The position numbers and the translations under genes are program-made. Under the pieces are notes generated by a model. The model was not told the DNA's origin. It did not search any database and was given only the letters and a program-made list of their open reading frames with translations. Shown one piece after another: positions 50,883-60,810 of a stretch of 62,711 bases of DNA (positions within the stretch are counted from its first letter, which is position 1; every line of letters begins with the position of its first letter). Origin of the DNA: CAYWRO01 sp964460345 (GTDB lineage: Bacteria > Planctomycetota > Phycisphaerae > Phycisphaerales > UBA1924); contig CAYWRO010000014.1 in the NCBI GenBank assembly GCA_964460345.1, positions 1 to 62,711 on the forward strand, read 5' to 3'.

Positions 50883-53359
50883 TCATCCTGCGAGAGTCGG
50901 CCCCGCTCGCTGGGAGCGAGCCGCCGCCGTGAAGAGTAGAGCGATCGACGCGGCGCGGGGGCCGGGGGCGTGGTCTGCGCCGGGGGCGGCTGTTTGTCTG
51001 CCGCGGCGGGTTGATCTGCGCCGTTGCTGCTGGATGACTTGGCGTCGGGTTCTGCCGCGCCGTTGCGGCCGCCGCGCTTGCGGCGACGGCGCTTCTTGCT
51101 GCCGCCGGACTCGCCGGTGGTTTCGGCGCTTGGAGTCTCCTCGGCGGCGGGCGTGCTTTCCGACGGCTCTTCACGTGCGGCGGGCTTCGCTTCGCCGGAC
51201 GGCTTGGCTTCGCTGGCGGGCGCAGCGGCTTCCGTCGGCGCGGCGGTGGCGTCGCCGGTTCCGTTCTTCTTCCGGCGGCGACGGCGGCGCTTCTTCGAGC
51301 CGTTGGTCGTTTCAGACGAGGCGGCGGGCTCCTCTGACGGAGCGCTCGGCTCGGGCGTTGGCGCCTCGGGCTCGTGCGCGGCGGGTGGCGGCGCGGGCTT
51401 GCTCGCCTCGGTCGCGGGGGCCGCTTCGCCGGCGTCGGCACGGGGGGCCTCGCCGCCGTTCTTGCGGCCGCCGCGGCGGCGACGGCGCTTGCGCTTGCCG
51501 CCCTCGCCCGTTGCGGCTGGTTCGGCGGCAGCGGTCTGCTCGGGTGCGGGTTTGGGCGCCTGCTCCTCGGCGGGCTGGCCCTGGCCGTTCTCGCCGCCCT
51601 TGTTGCGGCCTCGACCGCCGCGGCGACGGCGGCGGCGCTTCTTCTTGCCCTCGGCGGGCTCTTCGACTTCATCGAACTCGCCGGGCAGCGGCGGCTCTTC
51701 CTCGATCTCTTCGATTTCGGGCTCGAGATCCTCGACGACCTCTTCGCCCGGCTCGGCGGCCCAGGATTCGTCCGTGCCGACGGGCTCTTCCCACTGCTTC
51801 AGATCCTGGTCGCGCAGCTTCGTCTTGGGAAGCTTCTCGACGTCCAGGTCCGCCCCGCGCTCGTCGTACGCGTGGAACACGACGCGATCGACGGGAACGG
51901 CGTCGCTGACGCGCACTTCCACGTTCTTGCCGCTGAGCCGCTCGACGCGGCTGAGCGCTCGGCGCTTGGAGGAGAGCAGTTCGCCGGAAAGCCGTGCGGA
52001 GACGACCATCTCAACGCGAGCGACGCGCTCATGGCCGAGCAGGGCGGACAGTTCGCGCAGGGCGTCGGCCGCGACACTCTGCGGTCGCTGCACCATGCCG
52101 CGGCCGCGGCAGGTGGGGCAATCGGCAAAGTGGACGCTTTCGTGGCTGCCGCGCATGCGCTGGCGCGTCATTTCGAGGATGCCGAAGCCGCTGATGGGGA
52201 GGATGGTGGTGCGGGCGCGGTCGCGCTTGAGGTTTTCGCGGAAGCGCGCCTCGATCTCCTTGCGGTGCTTGGCGGACCGCATGTCGATGAGGTCGTGGAT
52301 GACGAGCCCGCCGAGGTCGCGCAGGCGAAGCTGGCGGCAGATTTCGTCGGTGGCCTCGAGGTTGGTGCGGAAGGCGGTGGTTTCGGCGTCCTTGGCGTCG
52401 CGCATGCGGCCGGAGTTGACGTCGATCGCGACGAGCGCCTCGGTCTCGTCGATGACGAGGCGGCCGCCGGAGGGAAGAGGGACCTCGCGCGAGTGGATGC
52501 GGAGGATCTGCTCCTCGATGCCCATCGCGTGGAAGAGAGGCGTCTTGCCGACGTGGTGGGCGAGCTTGGTGGTGCTGCGCGGGGCGACGATCTTGAGGAA
52601 GCGGGCGGCGCGCTTTACGGCGGATTCGTTGTCGATCACGATGCGATCGATGTCCGCGGCGAGCAGATCGCGCAGCGAGCGCACGAGCAGGTCGGACTCG
52701 GAATAGAGCAGGCGCGGCTTCTTGCCGTGCTTCCAGCGGCGCTCCATGTCCTTCCAGAGGCGCTGCAGGTAGGCGAGGTCGCGCTTCAGTTCACGCTTGG
52801 TCTGGCCGAGTCCGGCGGTGCGGAGGATGAAGCCGAAGCCGTCGGGCAGATCGAGTTCATCGAGCACCTTGCGCATCTCGCGCCGAACGTCGTCGTCCTC
52901 AACCTTGCGCGAGACGCCGACGTGATCCATGTGCGGCATCATCACGAGGAAGCGCCCGGGGACGCTGAGATAGCTCGTGACGGTCGGGCCCTTGGTGCCA
53001 ACGCCTTCCTTGATCACCTGGACGGCGATCTCCTGGCCGCGTCTGAGGCATTCCTGGATCGGCGGGCGCTCGCGCCGGGGCGTCTTCTTGCCGACGCGCT
53101 CGGTCGTCTCTTCGTCCTCGCCCGGGAAGTACTGGGGGTGGACGTCGCTGATGTGCAGGAAACCGTTCTGTTCCAGGCCGAAGTCGATGAAGGCGGCCTG
53201 AATGCCGGGCTCAACGTTGACGACGCGGCCCACGTAGATGTTCTGGACGTGGCCGGCGGAATCCATCCGCTCAGCGTGGAACTCCTCGAGCCGTCCATTG
53301 TCGAGGATCGCCACCCGGCATTCCTCGCCGGGGACGTAGTTGATGACCATTTCGCGCAT
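50879..53359 (-). CDS. RNase E/G family endoribonuclease with Arg-rich C-terminal tail
   Basis: mRNA decay and rRNA processing enzyme. The catalytic half (about residues 1-470) has the S1 domain (GRVVNVEPGIQAAFIDFGLE), the 5'-sensor/RNase H-like parts, the DNase-like metal Asp pair in VAIDVNSGR and LVIHDLIDM, and the Zn-link CPTCRGRG. The remaining 300 residues are disordered and contain four basic patches (KKKRRRRRRGGRGR; KRKRRRRRGGRKN; SKKRRRRRRKKNG; SKKRRRRKRGGRN), separated by Pro/Ala/Glu spacers. In cyanobacterial RNase E a basic nonapeptide binds PNPase; a similar docking role is plausible here. A GAGGAAAGGA site precedes the ATG. Overlaps dxr. Confidence 0.93.
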   Translation of the reverse strand: MREMVINYVPGEECRVAILDNGRLEEFHAERMDSAGHVQNIYVGRVVNVEPGIQAAFIDFGLEQNGFLHISDVHPQYFPGEDEETTERVGKKTPRRERPPIQECLRRGQEIAVQVIKEGVGTKGPTVTSYLSVPGRFLVMMPHMDHVGVSRKVEDDDVRREMRKVLDELDLPDGFGFILRTAGLGQTKRELKRDLAYLQRLWKDMERRWKHGKKPRLLYSESDLLVRSLRDLLAADIDRIVIDNESAVKRAARFLKIVAPRSTTKLAHHVGKTPLFHAMGIEEQILRIHSREVPLPSGGRLVIDETEALVAIDVNSGRMRDAKDAETTAFRTNLEATDEICRQLRLRDLGGLVIHDLIDMRSAKHRKEIEARFRENLKRDRARTTILPISGFGILEMTRQRMRGSHESVHFADCPTCRGRGMVQRPQSVAADALRELSALLGHERVARVEMVVSARLSGELLSSKRRALSRVERLSGKNVEVRVSDAVPVDRVVFHAYDERGADLDVEKLPKTKLRDQDLKQWEEPVGTDESWAAEPGEEVVEDLEPEIEEIEEEPPLPGEFDEVEEPAEGKKKRRRRRRGGRGRNKGGENGQGQPAEEQAPKPAPEQTAAAEPAATGEGGKRKRRRRRGGRKNGGEAPRADAGEAAPATEASKPAPPPAAHEPEAPTPEPSAPSEEPAASSETTNGSKKRRRRRRKKNGTGDATAAPTEAAAPASEAKPSGEAKPAAREEPSESTPAAEETPSAETTGESGGSKKRRRRKRGGRNGAAEPDAKSSSSNGADQPAAADKQPPPAQTTPPAPAPRRSLYSSRRRLAPSERGRLSQDE

Positions 53360-53605
53360 CGGGGGTGAGTCCTTTCCTCGTGCCCCTCACGGCGTCGGTC
53401 CACCGCGCTGTGGCGCCCCCGCTCTGGTCGGGGGCGTGGCCGCAGGCCGGAGCCTGGACGGGTGGCGCGGGATACGGGCGGGGAGGGGCGGTGCGTCCGG
53501 GCCGTCGCGGCGTTGCCGCGCGGGGCCGTCGGTGGCGCACTGCGATGCTTGCCATTCCCGAGGCGGGGAAAGCTGGATCGCTCTTGCAGAGGATCGCACT
53601 GTCTG
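53360..53605 (-). promoter_or_regulatory. Leader of the RNase E/G gene with GC-rich hairpins
   Basis: 246 nt between ptsI and the nuclease gene. Strong minus-strand hairpins: GCCCCCG/CGGGGGC (near 53414-53434) and GGCC..CGGC/GCCG..GGCC (near 53500-53530). In E. coli, rne is autoregulated through hairpins in its 5' untranslated region; a similar role is an inference. Confidence 0.35.
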
Positions 53606-55363
<1,758 letters not shown>

Positions 55364-55441
55364 GGGGGCCGATTCATCTCGCCGCACCGCCCGCCGCCCA
55401 CCAGGGCGATCGACCGTACAGGCAGCGAATGATAAGTGGCC

Positions 55442-55621
55442 TCAGCCCTGTTTGCAGCTTTCGACCTGTTCGGGTGGGGCAGGTGGGGGCTGATCGCCCT
55501 CGTTGGGCTCCTGGCCCGTTTCCTCTCTCGTCCGAGAAGTCTGCCCCTGGCCCTGCGGTCTGGCCGGCTCCGGCTGGCTGATGCGGCGCATGGACTGGTG
55601 AAAGAGCCGGTGTACGTTCAT
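55442..55621 (-). CDS. Possible small protein (59 aa), function unknown
   Basis: ATG at 55621 preceded by GAGGAGGTGG at about 11 nt, the best ribosome site in this gap. The product starts MNVHRLFHQSMRR and is otherwise rich in Gln, Glu, Pro, Arg (EETGQEPNEGDQPPPAPPEQ), a disordered peptide. It lies between ptsI and the second rho. The overlapping plus-strand frames look weaker. A true gene is plausible but unproven. Confidence 0.4.
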   Translation of the reverse strand: MNVHRLFHQSMRRISQPEPARPQGQGQTSRTREETGQEPNEGDQPPPAPPEQVESCKQG

Positions 55622-55846
55622 GGCAGGAACCACCTCCTCGGTCAGGCCGAACGGTACGCCACTCAGATCGGGGGGTTCGCAAGCCAACTTGACTTGGAGC
55701 CGATTTTGTGCTCTCATGCCGCTCTGCCATCGCGGCGGCCGAGTGCAGGGGGGTCTTGAGCAAGCGAGCGGGGAGCACCCAAACCTGGGGGGACGGCCTT
55801 TGTCTTTTGGACTTTTGTTCAGCCGCCGCCGCGGCACGGATACGGC
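55622..55846. other. Region upstream of the second rho
   Basis: No gene recognised. The last 60 nt before the rho paralogue hold a T-rich stretch (TTTGTCTTTTGGACTTTTG) that may contain its promoter; no clear -10/-35 pair and no Shine-Dalgarno site. Confidence 0.35.
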
Positions 55847-57010
55847 ATGACAACGATTACCGGAATTCTTGAATGGCCGCAGCGCGCGGAGGGGCGCGTT
55901 CGCCAGGTCTCGGGCACGACGCTGAAGCAGAGCGAGGATGACCCGTTCGTTCCGCTGGCGCTGGGTGAGCGGTACAAGCTGCGCGATGGGCTGGAGGTGA
56001 CCGTTGAGGTGGGGATGCGCAAGCCGCGTCGCCGCCGGCGCGGGCGCGGGCCGCGATCGGTGCGGCCGGTGGTGGAGGCGATCCTGGCGATCGAGGGGAT
56101 GGACCCGGAGAAGTTCGCCTCGCGCAAGCCGTACGAGGAACTGACGAGCATCGACCCGCAGCCGCGGCTGACGCTGGAGTACCCCGGGTGCCCGGCGTCG
56201 TGCCGCCTGGTGGACCTGTTCTGCCCGATCGGGCGAGGCCAGCGCGGCCTGATCGTGTCTCCCCCTAAAGCGGGGAAGACGACACTGCTGAAAGACGTCG
56301 CGATGGCCCTGCTGCGGAACCATCCGGACATCGAGCTGATCGTGCTGCTCATCGATGAGCGGCCGGAGGAGATGACGGACTTCCGGCGGAGCCTGGCCGA
56401 TGCGCCGGGCGCGGATGGGCGGGTGCAGGTGGTGGGGTCGACGAACGATCACGATGTCGAGACGCACGTGGCGATCTCGACGACGACGATCGAGCGCTGC
56501 AAGCGGCGCGTGGAGACGGGCAAGCACGTGGTGGTGCTGCTGGACTCCCTGACGCGGCTGGGGCGCGCCTTCAACCGCTCACGCAAGCACGCCTCGAGCG
56601 GGCGGACGATGACGGGCGGGATCGACTCGCGGGCGCTGGAGGTGCCGAAGACGATTTTCGGGGCCGCGCGCAACACCGAAGAGGCGGGATCGCTGACGAT
56701 CATCGCCACGTGCCTCGTGGATACCGGCAGTCAGGGGGACCAGGTGATCTTCGAGGAGTTCAAGGGGACGGGGAACATGGAGTTGATCCTGGATCGGAAG
56801 ATTGCCGAGCGGCGCGTCTTCCCGGCGATCAACCTCGCCGCCAGCGGCACCCGCAAGGAGCACCTGCTCATGGCGGAGAAGGAACTGGCGACGATCAACG
56901 CCCTGCGGCGGCGCCTCCTGAACATGCCGCCGCACCAGCAGGTGGAGCAGTTGCTCGCCGCGCTGCAGCGGTTTCCCACAAATGAGGCGCTGGTCGGGAT
57001 GGGGGGGTAG
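55847..57010 (+). CDS. Divergent, shortened Rho paralogue
   Basis: 387 residues. It lacks the Rho_N helical domain. The remaining N-terminal part keeps the outline of the RNA-binding OB fold (GILEWPQRAEGRVRQ, then LALGERYKLRDGLEVTVEVG) but has lost the RFGFLR and PDDIYVSPxxIRRF motifs; a basic patch (KPRRRRRGRGPR) follows. The ATPase is intact: P-loop SPPKAGKTT, LLIDERPEEMTDF, VVLLDSLTRLGRAFN, arginine finger SGTRKEHL. The R loop reads DTGSQGDQVI (the lysine of DTGSKMDEVI is Gln) and the Q loop SGRTMTGG (Lys to Arg). It should bind ATP, but RNA handling must differ from the main Rho. Confidence 0.88.
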   Translation: MTTITGILEWPQRAEGRVRQVSGTTLKQSEDDPFVPLALGERYKLRDGLEVTVEVGMRKPRRRRRGRGPRSVRPVVEAILAIEGMDPEKFASRKPYEELTSIDPQPRLTLEYPGCPASCRLVDLFCPIGRGQRGLIVSPPKAGKTTLLKDVAMALLRNHPDIELIVLLIDERPEEMTDFRRSLADAPGADGRVQVVGSTNDHDVETHVAISTTTIERCKRRVETGKHVVVLLDSLTRLGRAFNRSRKHASSGRTMTGGIDSRALEVPKTIFGAARNTEEAGSLTIIATCLVDTGSQGDQVIFEEFKGTGNMELILDRKIAERRVFPAINLAASGTRKEHLLMAEKELATINALRRRLLNMPPHQQVEQLLAALQRFPTNEALVGMGG

Positions 57011-57035
57011 TGCGGCTCGGAAGTGGGGTTGGGGC

Positions 57036-57064
57036 TTGACATCATATGGCAAATTTGCCATAAT
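57036..57064 (+). promoter_or_regulatory. Promoter and palindromic operator of the toxin-antitoxin pair
   Basis: TTGACA (57036-57041), exactly 17 bp, then CATAAT (57059-57064): the best sigma-70 promoter in the window. A perfect 18-bp palindrome TATGGCAAATTTGCCATA (57045-57062) fills the spacer and half of the -10, the expected place for autorepression by the HTH antitoxin. Confidence 0.8.
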
Positions 57065-57087
57065 GAAGGGCGAGCTCGACGCCGCCT

Positions 57088-57480
57088 ACGAACGTCTACT
57101 TCTACCGCGACTCAACGGGCCGAGTGCCGGTGCTCGACTGGCTGCGCGAGTTGGGTGAGCGTGACACGAAGAGTCTCGACGCTTGCCTTGCCCGTGTACT
57201 GCTCCTGCGAACGCTCGGGCATGAACTCCGGCGTCCGCATGCGGACTTTCTGCGGGATGGCATCTACGAGTTGCGAGTCCGGCGCGGGCGTGTGAACTAT
57301 CGGATGCTGTATTTCCTTCATGGACGCGACATCGCGATTCTGGCACATGCACTAACCAAAGAACAGAAGGTTCCGCCAGGCGACATCGAGAGAGCGCTTC
57401 AACGGAAGCACGAGTATGAGCAAAACCCCGAAAAACACAGGGCGACAATTGAAATCCCGGAAGATGCGAACGACCTCTGA
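57088..57480 (+). CDS. RelE/HigB-type toxin (Gp49-like); start codon abnormal
   Basis: mRNA-interferase-like toxin of the phage Gp49/HigB family. Family pattern: NVYFYRDSTGRVPVLDWLRE, RTLGHELRRPHADFLRDGIY, ELRVRRGRVNYRMLYFLHGR, AILAHALTKEQKVPPGDI. The conserved first strand (NVYFYRD) is encoded but has no ATG/GTG/TTG in front: the codon at the expected place is ACG (57088-57090), and two stops lie at 57061 and 57064. Starting at the GTG at 57124 would delete the first strand (118 residues). The start is therefore non-canonical, mutated, or reached by frameshifting from the ATG at 57063. The 3' end overlaps the antitoxin gene by about 65 nt. Confidence 0.75.
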   Translation, partial: TNVYFYRDSTGRVPVLDWLRELGERDTKSLDACLARVLLLRTLGHELRRPHADFLRDGIYELRVRRGRVNYRMLYFLHGRDIAILAHALTKEQKVPPGDIERALQRKHEYEQNPEKHRATIEIPEDANDL

Positions 57481-57769
57481 TGCGATCGAGATCATTGAGC
57501 ACGAGTTCGTGCGGGGTGATCCGAAACGACGAGCGGCCATTGAGCAGGCGTATGAGGACGCTCTTGTCGGCCAACTCATTTACGATGCCCGTACCGCCGC
57601 GGGGCTCACGCAGGCGCAACTTGCGAAGCTGGTCGGCACGGATCAGAGCGTCATTTCGCGCCTGGAGCACGCGGATTACGATGGGCACTCGATGTCGATG
57701 CTGCGGCGGATTGCCGAGGCGCTTGGGAAGCGTGTCGAGATCCGATTCGTGGATGCGGACGCCGCGTAG
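57416..57769 (+). CDS. XRE-family antitoxin (HigA-like)
   Basis: 117 residues with an HTH_3 domain in the C-terminal half: IYDARTAAGLTQAQLAKLVG, then TDQSVISRLEHADYDGHSM and LRRIAEALGKRVEIRFVDAD. The N-terminal part (SDAIEIIEHEFVRGDPKRRA) should wrap the toxin. The start overlaps the toxin gene; a later ATG at 57464 is an alternative. The toxin-first order is that of HigBA. It should also bind the operator at 57045-57062. Base composition is lower in GC than around it, in line with horizontal transfer. Confidence 0.85.
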   Translation: MSKTPKNTGRQLKSRKMRTTSDAIEIIEHEFVRGDPKRRAAIEQAYEDALVGQLIYDARTAAGLTQAQLAKLVGTDQSVISRLEHADYDGHSMSMLRRIAEALGKRVEIRFVDADAA

Positions 57770-57797
57770 CCGTCCTGTCGCGCGCGAGGGTTGAACG

Positions 57798-58229
57798 ATG
57801 GGTGCGTCGGTTCCTGCGAGGTCTGAATCTCCGTTTGAGTGGAACGCGGGGGCGTGGTTTGGGGCGCAGGTGGGGGCCTCGTGCTGGATGCTGCTGGCGG
57901 CGCTTGTGCTGCTGGGGAGTGATGTGGCGGCGGCGGGAGGGGTGGGGTTGGTGTTTGTGGCGGCGAACGGCGCAGGGTGGCTGCTGTGGTCGCGGCGGGA
58001 GCGGATGCCGGCGTACCGGGGCATCCTGCTGCTGATCGTGGTGTTGGGGGTGGCGGCCCTGGCGGCGCTGGTGTGGATCGACGTCCGGGGTCAACTGCCG
58101 GTCTTGTGGCGGTATTCGGCGGGCGTTCAGCCGGGGTCGCGGGTCTTCACCTACGCGCTTCTGCTGGTGTACCCGGCCGTCGCGGCGATGGTGTGGGCCC
58201 GGGAGCGGTCGGCCCGGGCGGGCGGTTGA
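57798..58229 (+). CDS. Membrane protein of about four helices, function unknown
   Basis: 143 residues: helices AQVGASCWMLLAALVLLGSD, GGVGLVFVAANGAGWLLW, ILLLIVVLGVAALAALVWID and FTYALLLVYPAVAAMVWARE. GAGGG lies before the ATG. No family recognised. It is placed between the toxin-antitoxin pair and feoAB but has its own start; a link to either is not shown. Confidence 0.65.
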   Translation: MGASVPARSESPFEWNAGAWFGAQVGASCWMLLAALVLLGSDVAAAGGVGLVFVAANGAGWLLWSRRERMPAYRGILLLIVVLGVAALAALVWIDVRGQLPVLWRYSAGVQPGSRVFTYALLLVYPAVAAMVWARERSARAGG

Positions 58230-58269
58230 GGCGGGGGCGGCTGCTTCGGACGAGCAGATCTTTGATTGC

Positions 58270-58298
58270 TTGCGACTGAGTCTCAACAACCCTACACT
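58270..58298 (+). promoter_or_regulatory. feoAB promoter with Fur-like operator
   Basis: TTGCGA (58270-58275), 17 bp, TACACT (58293-58298). The 17-bp dyad TTGCGACTGAGTCTCAA (58270-58286) is symmetric apart from three positions (4, 9 and 14) and overlaps the -35 and spacer, the usual place of an iron repressor. Fur- or DtxR-type binding is inferred from symmetry and the iron genes it precedes. Confidence 0.65.
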
Positions 58299-58350
58299 TC
58301 GCCTGTCCGAGCACTTTCTCCGTTCTCCCTTTCTGCCAGGAGCACGCGAC

Positions 58351-58683
58351 GTGAGCATCGCTGCACTCGATATGCCCCAGACGACCCGCCACGGCTCTTC
58401 TGACCTTGACGCTGCTCGCCCTGCCGCGGTGCCGCTGACGCGGCTTCGCGTGGGGCAGACGGCGGTCGTGCAGGCCGAGGGGCTCGCGGAGGCCGCGGGC
58501 GTGGATGGGGAGGATGGCGCGGCGATGCTGCGGGCGATGGGGCTGACGCCGGAGGCGCGGATTCGGCTGTGCCGCCTCGGCGAGCCGTGCATTGTCGCGG
58601 TGCGGTGTGCGTGCGGCGGGCAGACCCGGATCGGCCTGGCCCGGCGGATCGCGAGCCGCATCATGGTGCAGGTGGTCGCGTAG
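58351..58683 (+). CDS. feoA: Ferrous iron transport protein A
   Basis: Small SH3-like cytosolic partner of FeoB. 110 residues from a GTG at 58351 (AGGAG 9 nt upstream). The core LTRLRVGQTAVVQAEG, LRAMGLTPEARIRL and GGQTRIGLARRIASRIMVQ is the FeoA fold. The N-terminus has about 30 extra residues. It precedes feoB by 21 nt and shares the Fur-like promoter. Confidence 0.9.
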   Translation: MSIAALDMPQTTRHGSSDLDAARPAAVPLTRLRVGQTAVVQAEGLAEAAGVDGEDGAAMLRAMGLTPEARIRLCRLGEPCIVAVRCACGGQTRIGLARRIASRIMVQVVA

Positions 58684-58704
58684 CGCTGGGGAGGATCGAA
58701 GCAG

Positions 58705-60804
58705 ATGGCCGAGTCCGCACCGATTGCCCCGACGACGGGGGACGCTCCGGCTGCCGCCGCTGTGAAGGGCGAGGCCGCGGGCGGGAACGGGAGCGCATCG
58801 GACGGCGTTTCGGCGGGCGTGCGGCGGATCGCGCTGCTGGGGAACCCGAATACGGGGAAGACCACGCTTTTCAACCGGCTGTGCGGGTTGCGGCACAAGA
58901 CGAGCAACTTCCCGGGGACGACGCTGGAGGCGCGGCTGGGGCGGGTGGGGGTGGAGGCCGGCTGGAAGCCGGCGGTCCATGCGGAACTGATCGATTTGCC
59001 GGGTGTTTACTCGATCGAGCTGGAGCAGCTTGAGGCGAGCGTTTGCCGCGAGGTGCTTGCGGGGACGACGGCGCCGCGGGGCGGTTGGGGCGCGGGAGGC
59101 GGGGACGGGGGGCGAGGGGGGGCGCCGGATGCCATCTGCGTTGTCGCGGATGCGACGAACCTGGGGCGATCGCTGACGCTGGCGGGGGAGGCGCTGCGGC
59201 GGCGGCTGCCGACGGTGGTGGCGGTGAACATGATCGATCTCGCGCATCGGCGCGGGTTGCATGTGGATGCGGCCCGGCTCTCCGATGCGCTCGGCTGCCG
59301 CGTCGTGTGCGTGAGCGCGCGGACGGGGGAGGGGTTGGCGGAGTTGCGAGCGGCGCTTGCGGGAGGGGAGGGGGGGGCTCAGATTCCTACGCGGACGCCG
59401 CCGGGGGATGAGGCGGGGTTGCGGCGGTGGGCGGATGAGCTCTTTGCGCACGCCGCGGCGGGATCGAGCGGGCTGGAGGAAGATACCTTCACCGATCGGC
59501 TGGACCGCGCCTTTACGCATCCGATCCTCGGGCTCGTGATGTTTGCGGTCGTGATGACGGGGCTCTTCTGGGGGCTCTTTGAGCTGGCCGCGTACCCGAT
59601 GGACTGGATCGACATGATCTTCGGCGGGCTCGGCGGTCTCGTGGAGCGCGTGGTTCCCGAGGGGGACGTGCGGGATCTGCTGGCCAATGGTGTCGTGGCG
59701 GGCGTGGGGGCGACGGTGATCTTTCTGCCGCAGATCTGTTTGCTCTTCTTTCTTATCTCATTGTTAGAAGACACGGGGTATCTCGCGCGGGCGGCGTTCG
59801 TGATGGACCGGCTGCTGCGGCCGTTCGGCTTGTCGGGGCACGCGTTTGTGCCGCTTTTGAGTGCACACGCGTGCGCGCTGCCGGGGATCATGGCGTGCCG
59901 CGGCATTCCTGATCGGCGCGATCGCCTCGCGACAATCCTGATCGCACCGTTCATGTCGTGCTCGGCGCGCATTCCGGTGTACGCGCTGCTCGTCGTGCTG
60001 CTGTTCCCCGGCCGGCCGTCGCTGCAGGCGCTGGCGTTTACCGGCTGTTACTTCCTCGGGGCGATCGCGGGGCTTTTCACGGCGGCGCTCTTCCGTTCGA
60101 CCATTCTCCGCGGCAGGGGACGGCCGATGGTGATGGAGCTTCCGTCGTACAAGCGGCCGAGCATCCGCACCGCGCTGCTGACGACGTACGACCGCGCCGT
60201 CGTCTTCCTGAAGAAGGCGGGCACGGCGATCCTGGCAATCTCAATCATCCTGTGGTGGCTCGGCGCGTACCCGCACGTGGACCCGCCGCAGGAGGCCGTC
60301 GCGTTGCAGACGCAGGCCGCGGCGGTCGCCCAGTCGCAGCCGGAGCAGGCCGAAGAACTCGAGGCCGAGGCCGCAGCGCTGGAGGCCCGGCACGCGGCGC
60401 GCAACAGTTTCATCGGCCGACTCGGCACGATCGTCGAGCCGGTCTTCCGCCCCCTCGGCTACGACCGCCAGCTCTCCGTCGGCGTGCTGGCGAGCTTCGC
60501 GGCCCGCGAGGTCTTCGTGACGACGATGGCGGTGATCGTCATCGGCGACGATGACGCCGACGTCGCCGATGAAGGCGTCCGCGCGCGGCTCGCCAACGCC
60601 AGCCGCGACGACGGCACGCCGATCTTCACGGCCGCGACGAGCTGGTCACTGCTGGTCTATTACGTCCTGGCGATGCAGTGCCTCCCGACGCTTGTTTTGA
60701 CGGCGCGGGAAGCGGGGGGGGTCAGGTGGGCGCTGCTGCAACTGGGGTGGATGTGCGGGCTGGCGTATGTGTGTGCGCTTGTTGTGTATCAGGTGATGGC
60801 CTGA
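58705..60804 (+). CDS. feoB: Ferrous iron transport protein B (GTPase-membrane protein)
   Basis: 699 residues. N-terminal G domain: ALLGNPNTGKTTLFNRL (G1), NFPGTTLEARLG (G2), IDLPGVYSIEL (G3), VAVNMIDLAHRRG (G4), SARTGEG (G5). A Gly-rich insertion of about 20 residues lies in the G domain (GGWGAGGGDGGRGG). The membrane part has the two gate regions (FMSCSARIPVYALLVVLLFP with the Cys; FAAREVFVTTMAVIVIGDDD) and about 9-10 helices. A coiled segment (EQAEELEAEAAALEARHAAR) is inserted between them. GGAGG lies before the ATG. No feoC follows. Confidence 0.94.
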   Translation: MAESAPIAPTTGDAPAAAAVKGEAAGGNGSASDGVSAGVRRIALLGNPNTGKTTLFNRLCGLRHKTSNFPGTTLEARLGRVGVEAGWKPAVHAELIDLPGVYSIELEQLEASVCREVLAGTTAPRGGWGAGGGDGGRGGAPDAICVVADATNLGRSLTLAGEALRRRLPTVVAVNMIDLAHRRGLHVDAARLSDALGCRVVCVSARTGEGLAELRAALAGGEGGAQIPTRTPPGDEAGLRRWADELFAHAAAGSSGLEEDTFTDRLDRAFTHPILGLVMFAVVMTGLFWGLFELAAYPMDWIDMIFGGLGGLVERVVPEGDVRDLLANGVVAGVGATVIFLPQICLLFFLISLLEDTGYLARAAFVMDRLLRPFGLSGHAFVPLLSAHACALPGIMACRGIPDRRDRLATILIAPFMSCSARIPVYALLVVLLFPGRPSLQALAFTGCYFLGAIAGLFTAALFRSTILRGRGRPMVMELPSYKRPSIRTALLTTYDRAVVFLKKAGTAILAISIILWWLGAYPHVDPPQEAVALQTQAAAVAQSQPEQAEELEAEAAALEARHAARNSFIGRLGTIVEPVFRPLGYDRQLSVGVLASFAAREVFVTTMAVIVIGDDDADVADEGVRARLANASRDDGTPIFTAATSWSLLVYYVLAMQCLPTLVLTAREAGGVRWALLQLGWMCGLAYVCALVVYQVMA

Positions 60805-60810
60805 GCGAAC

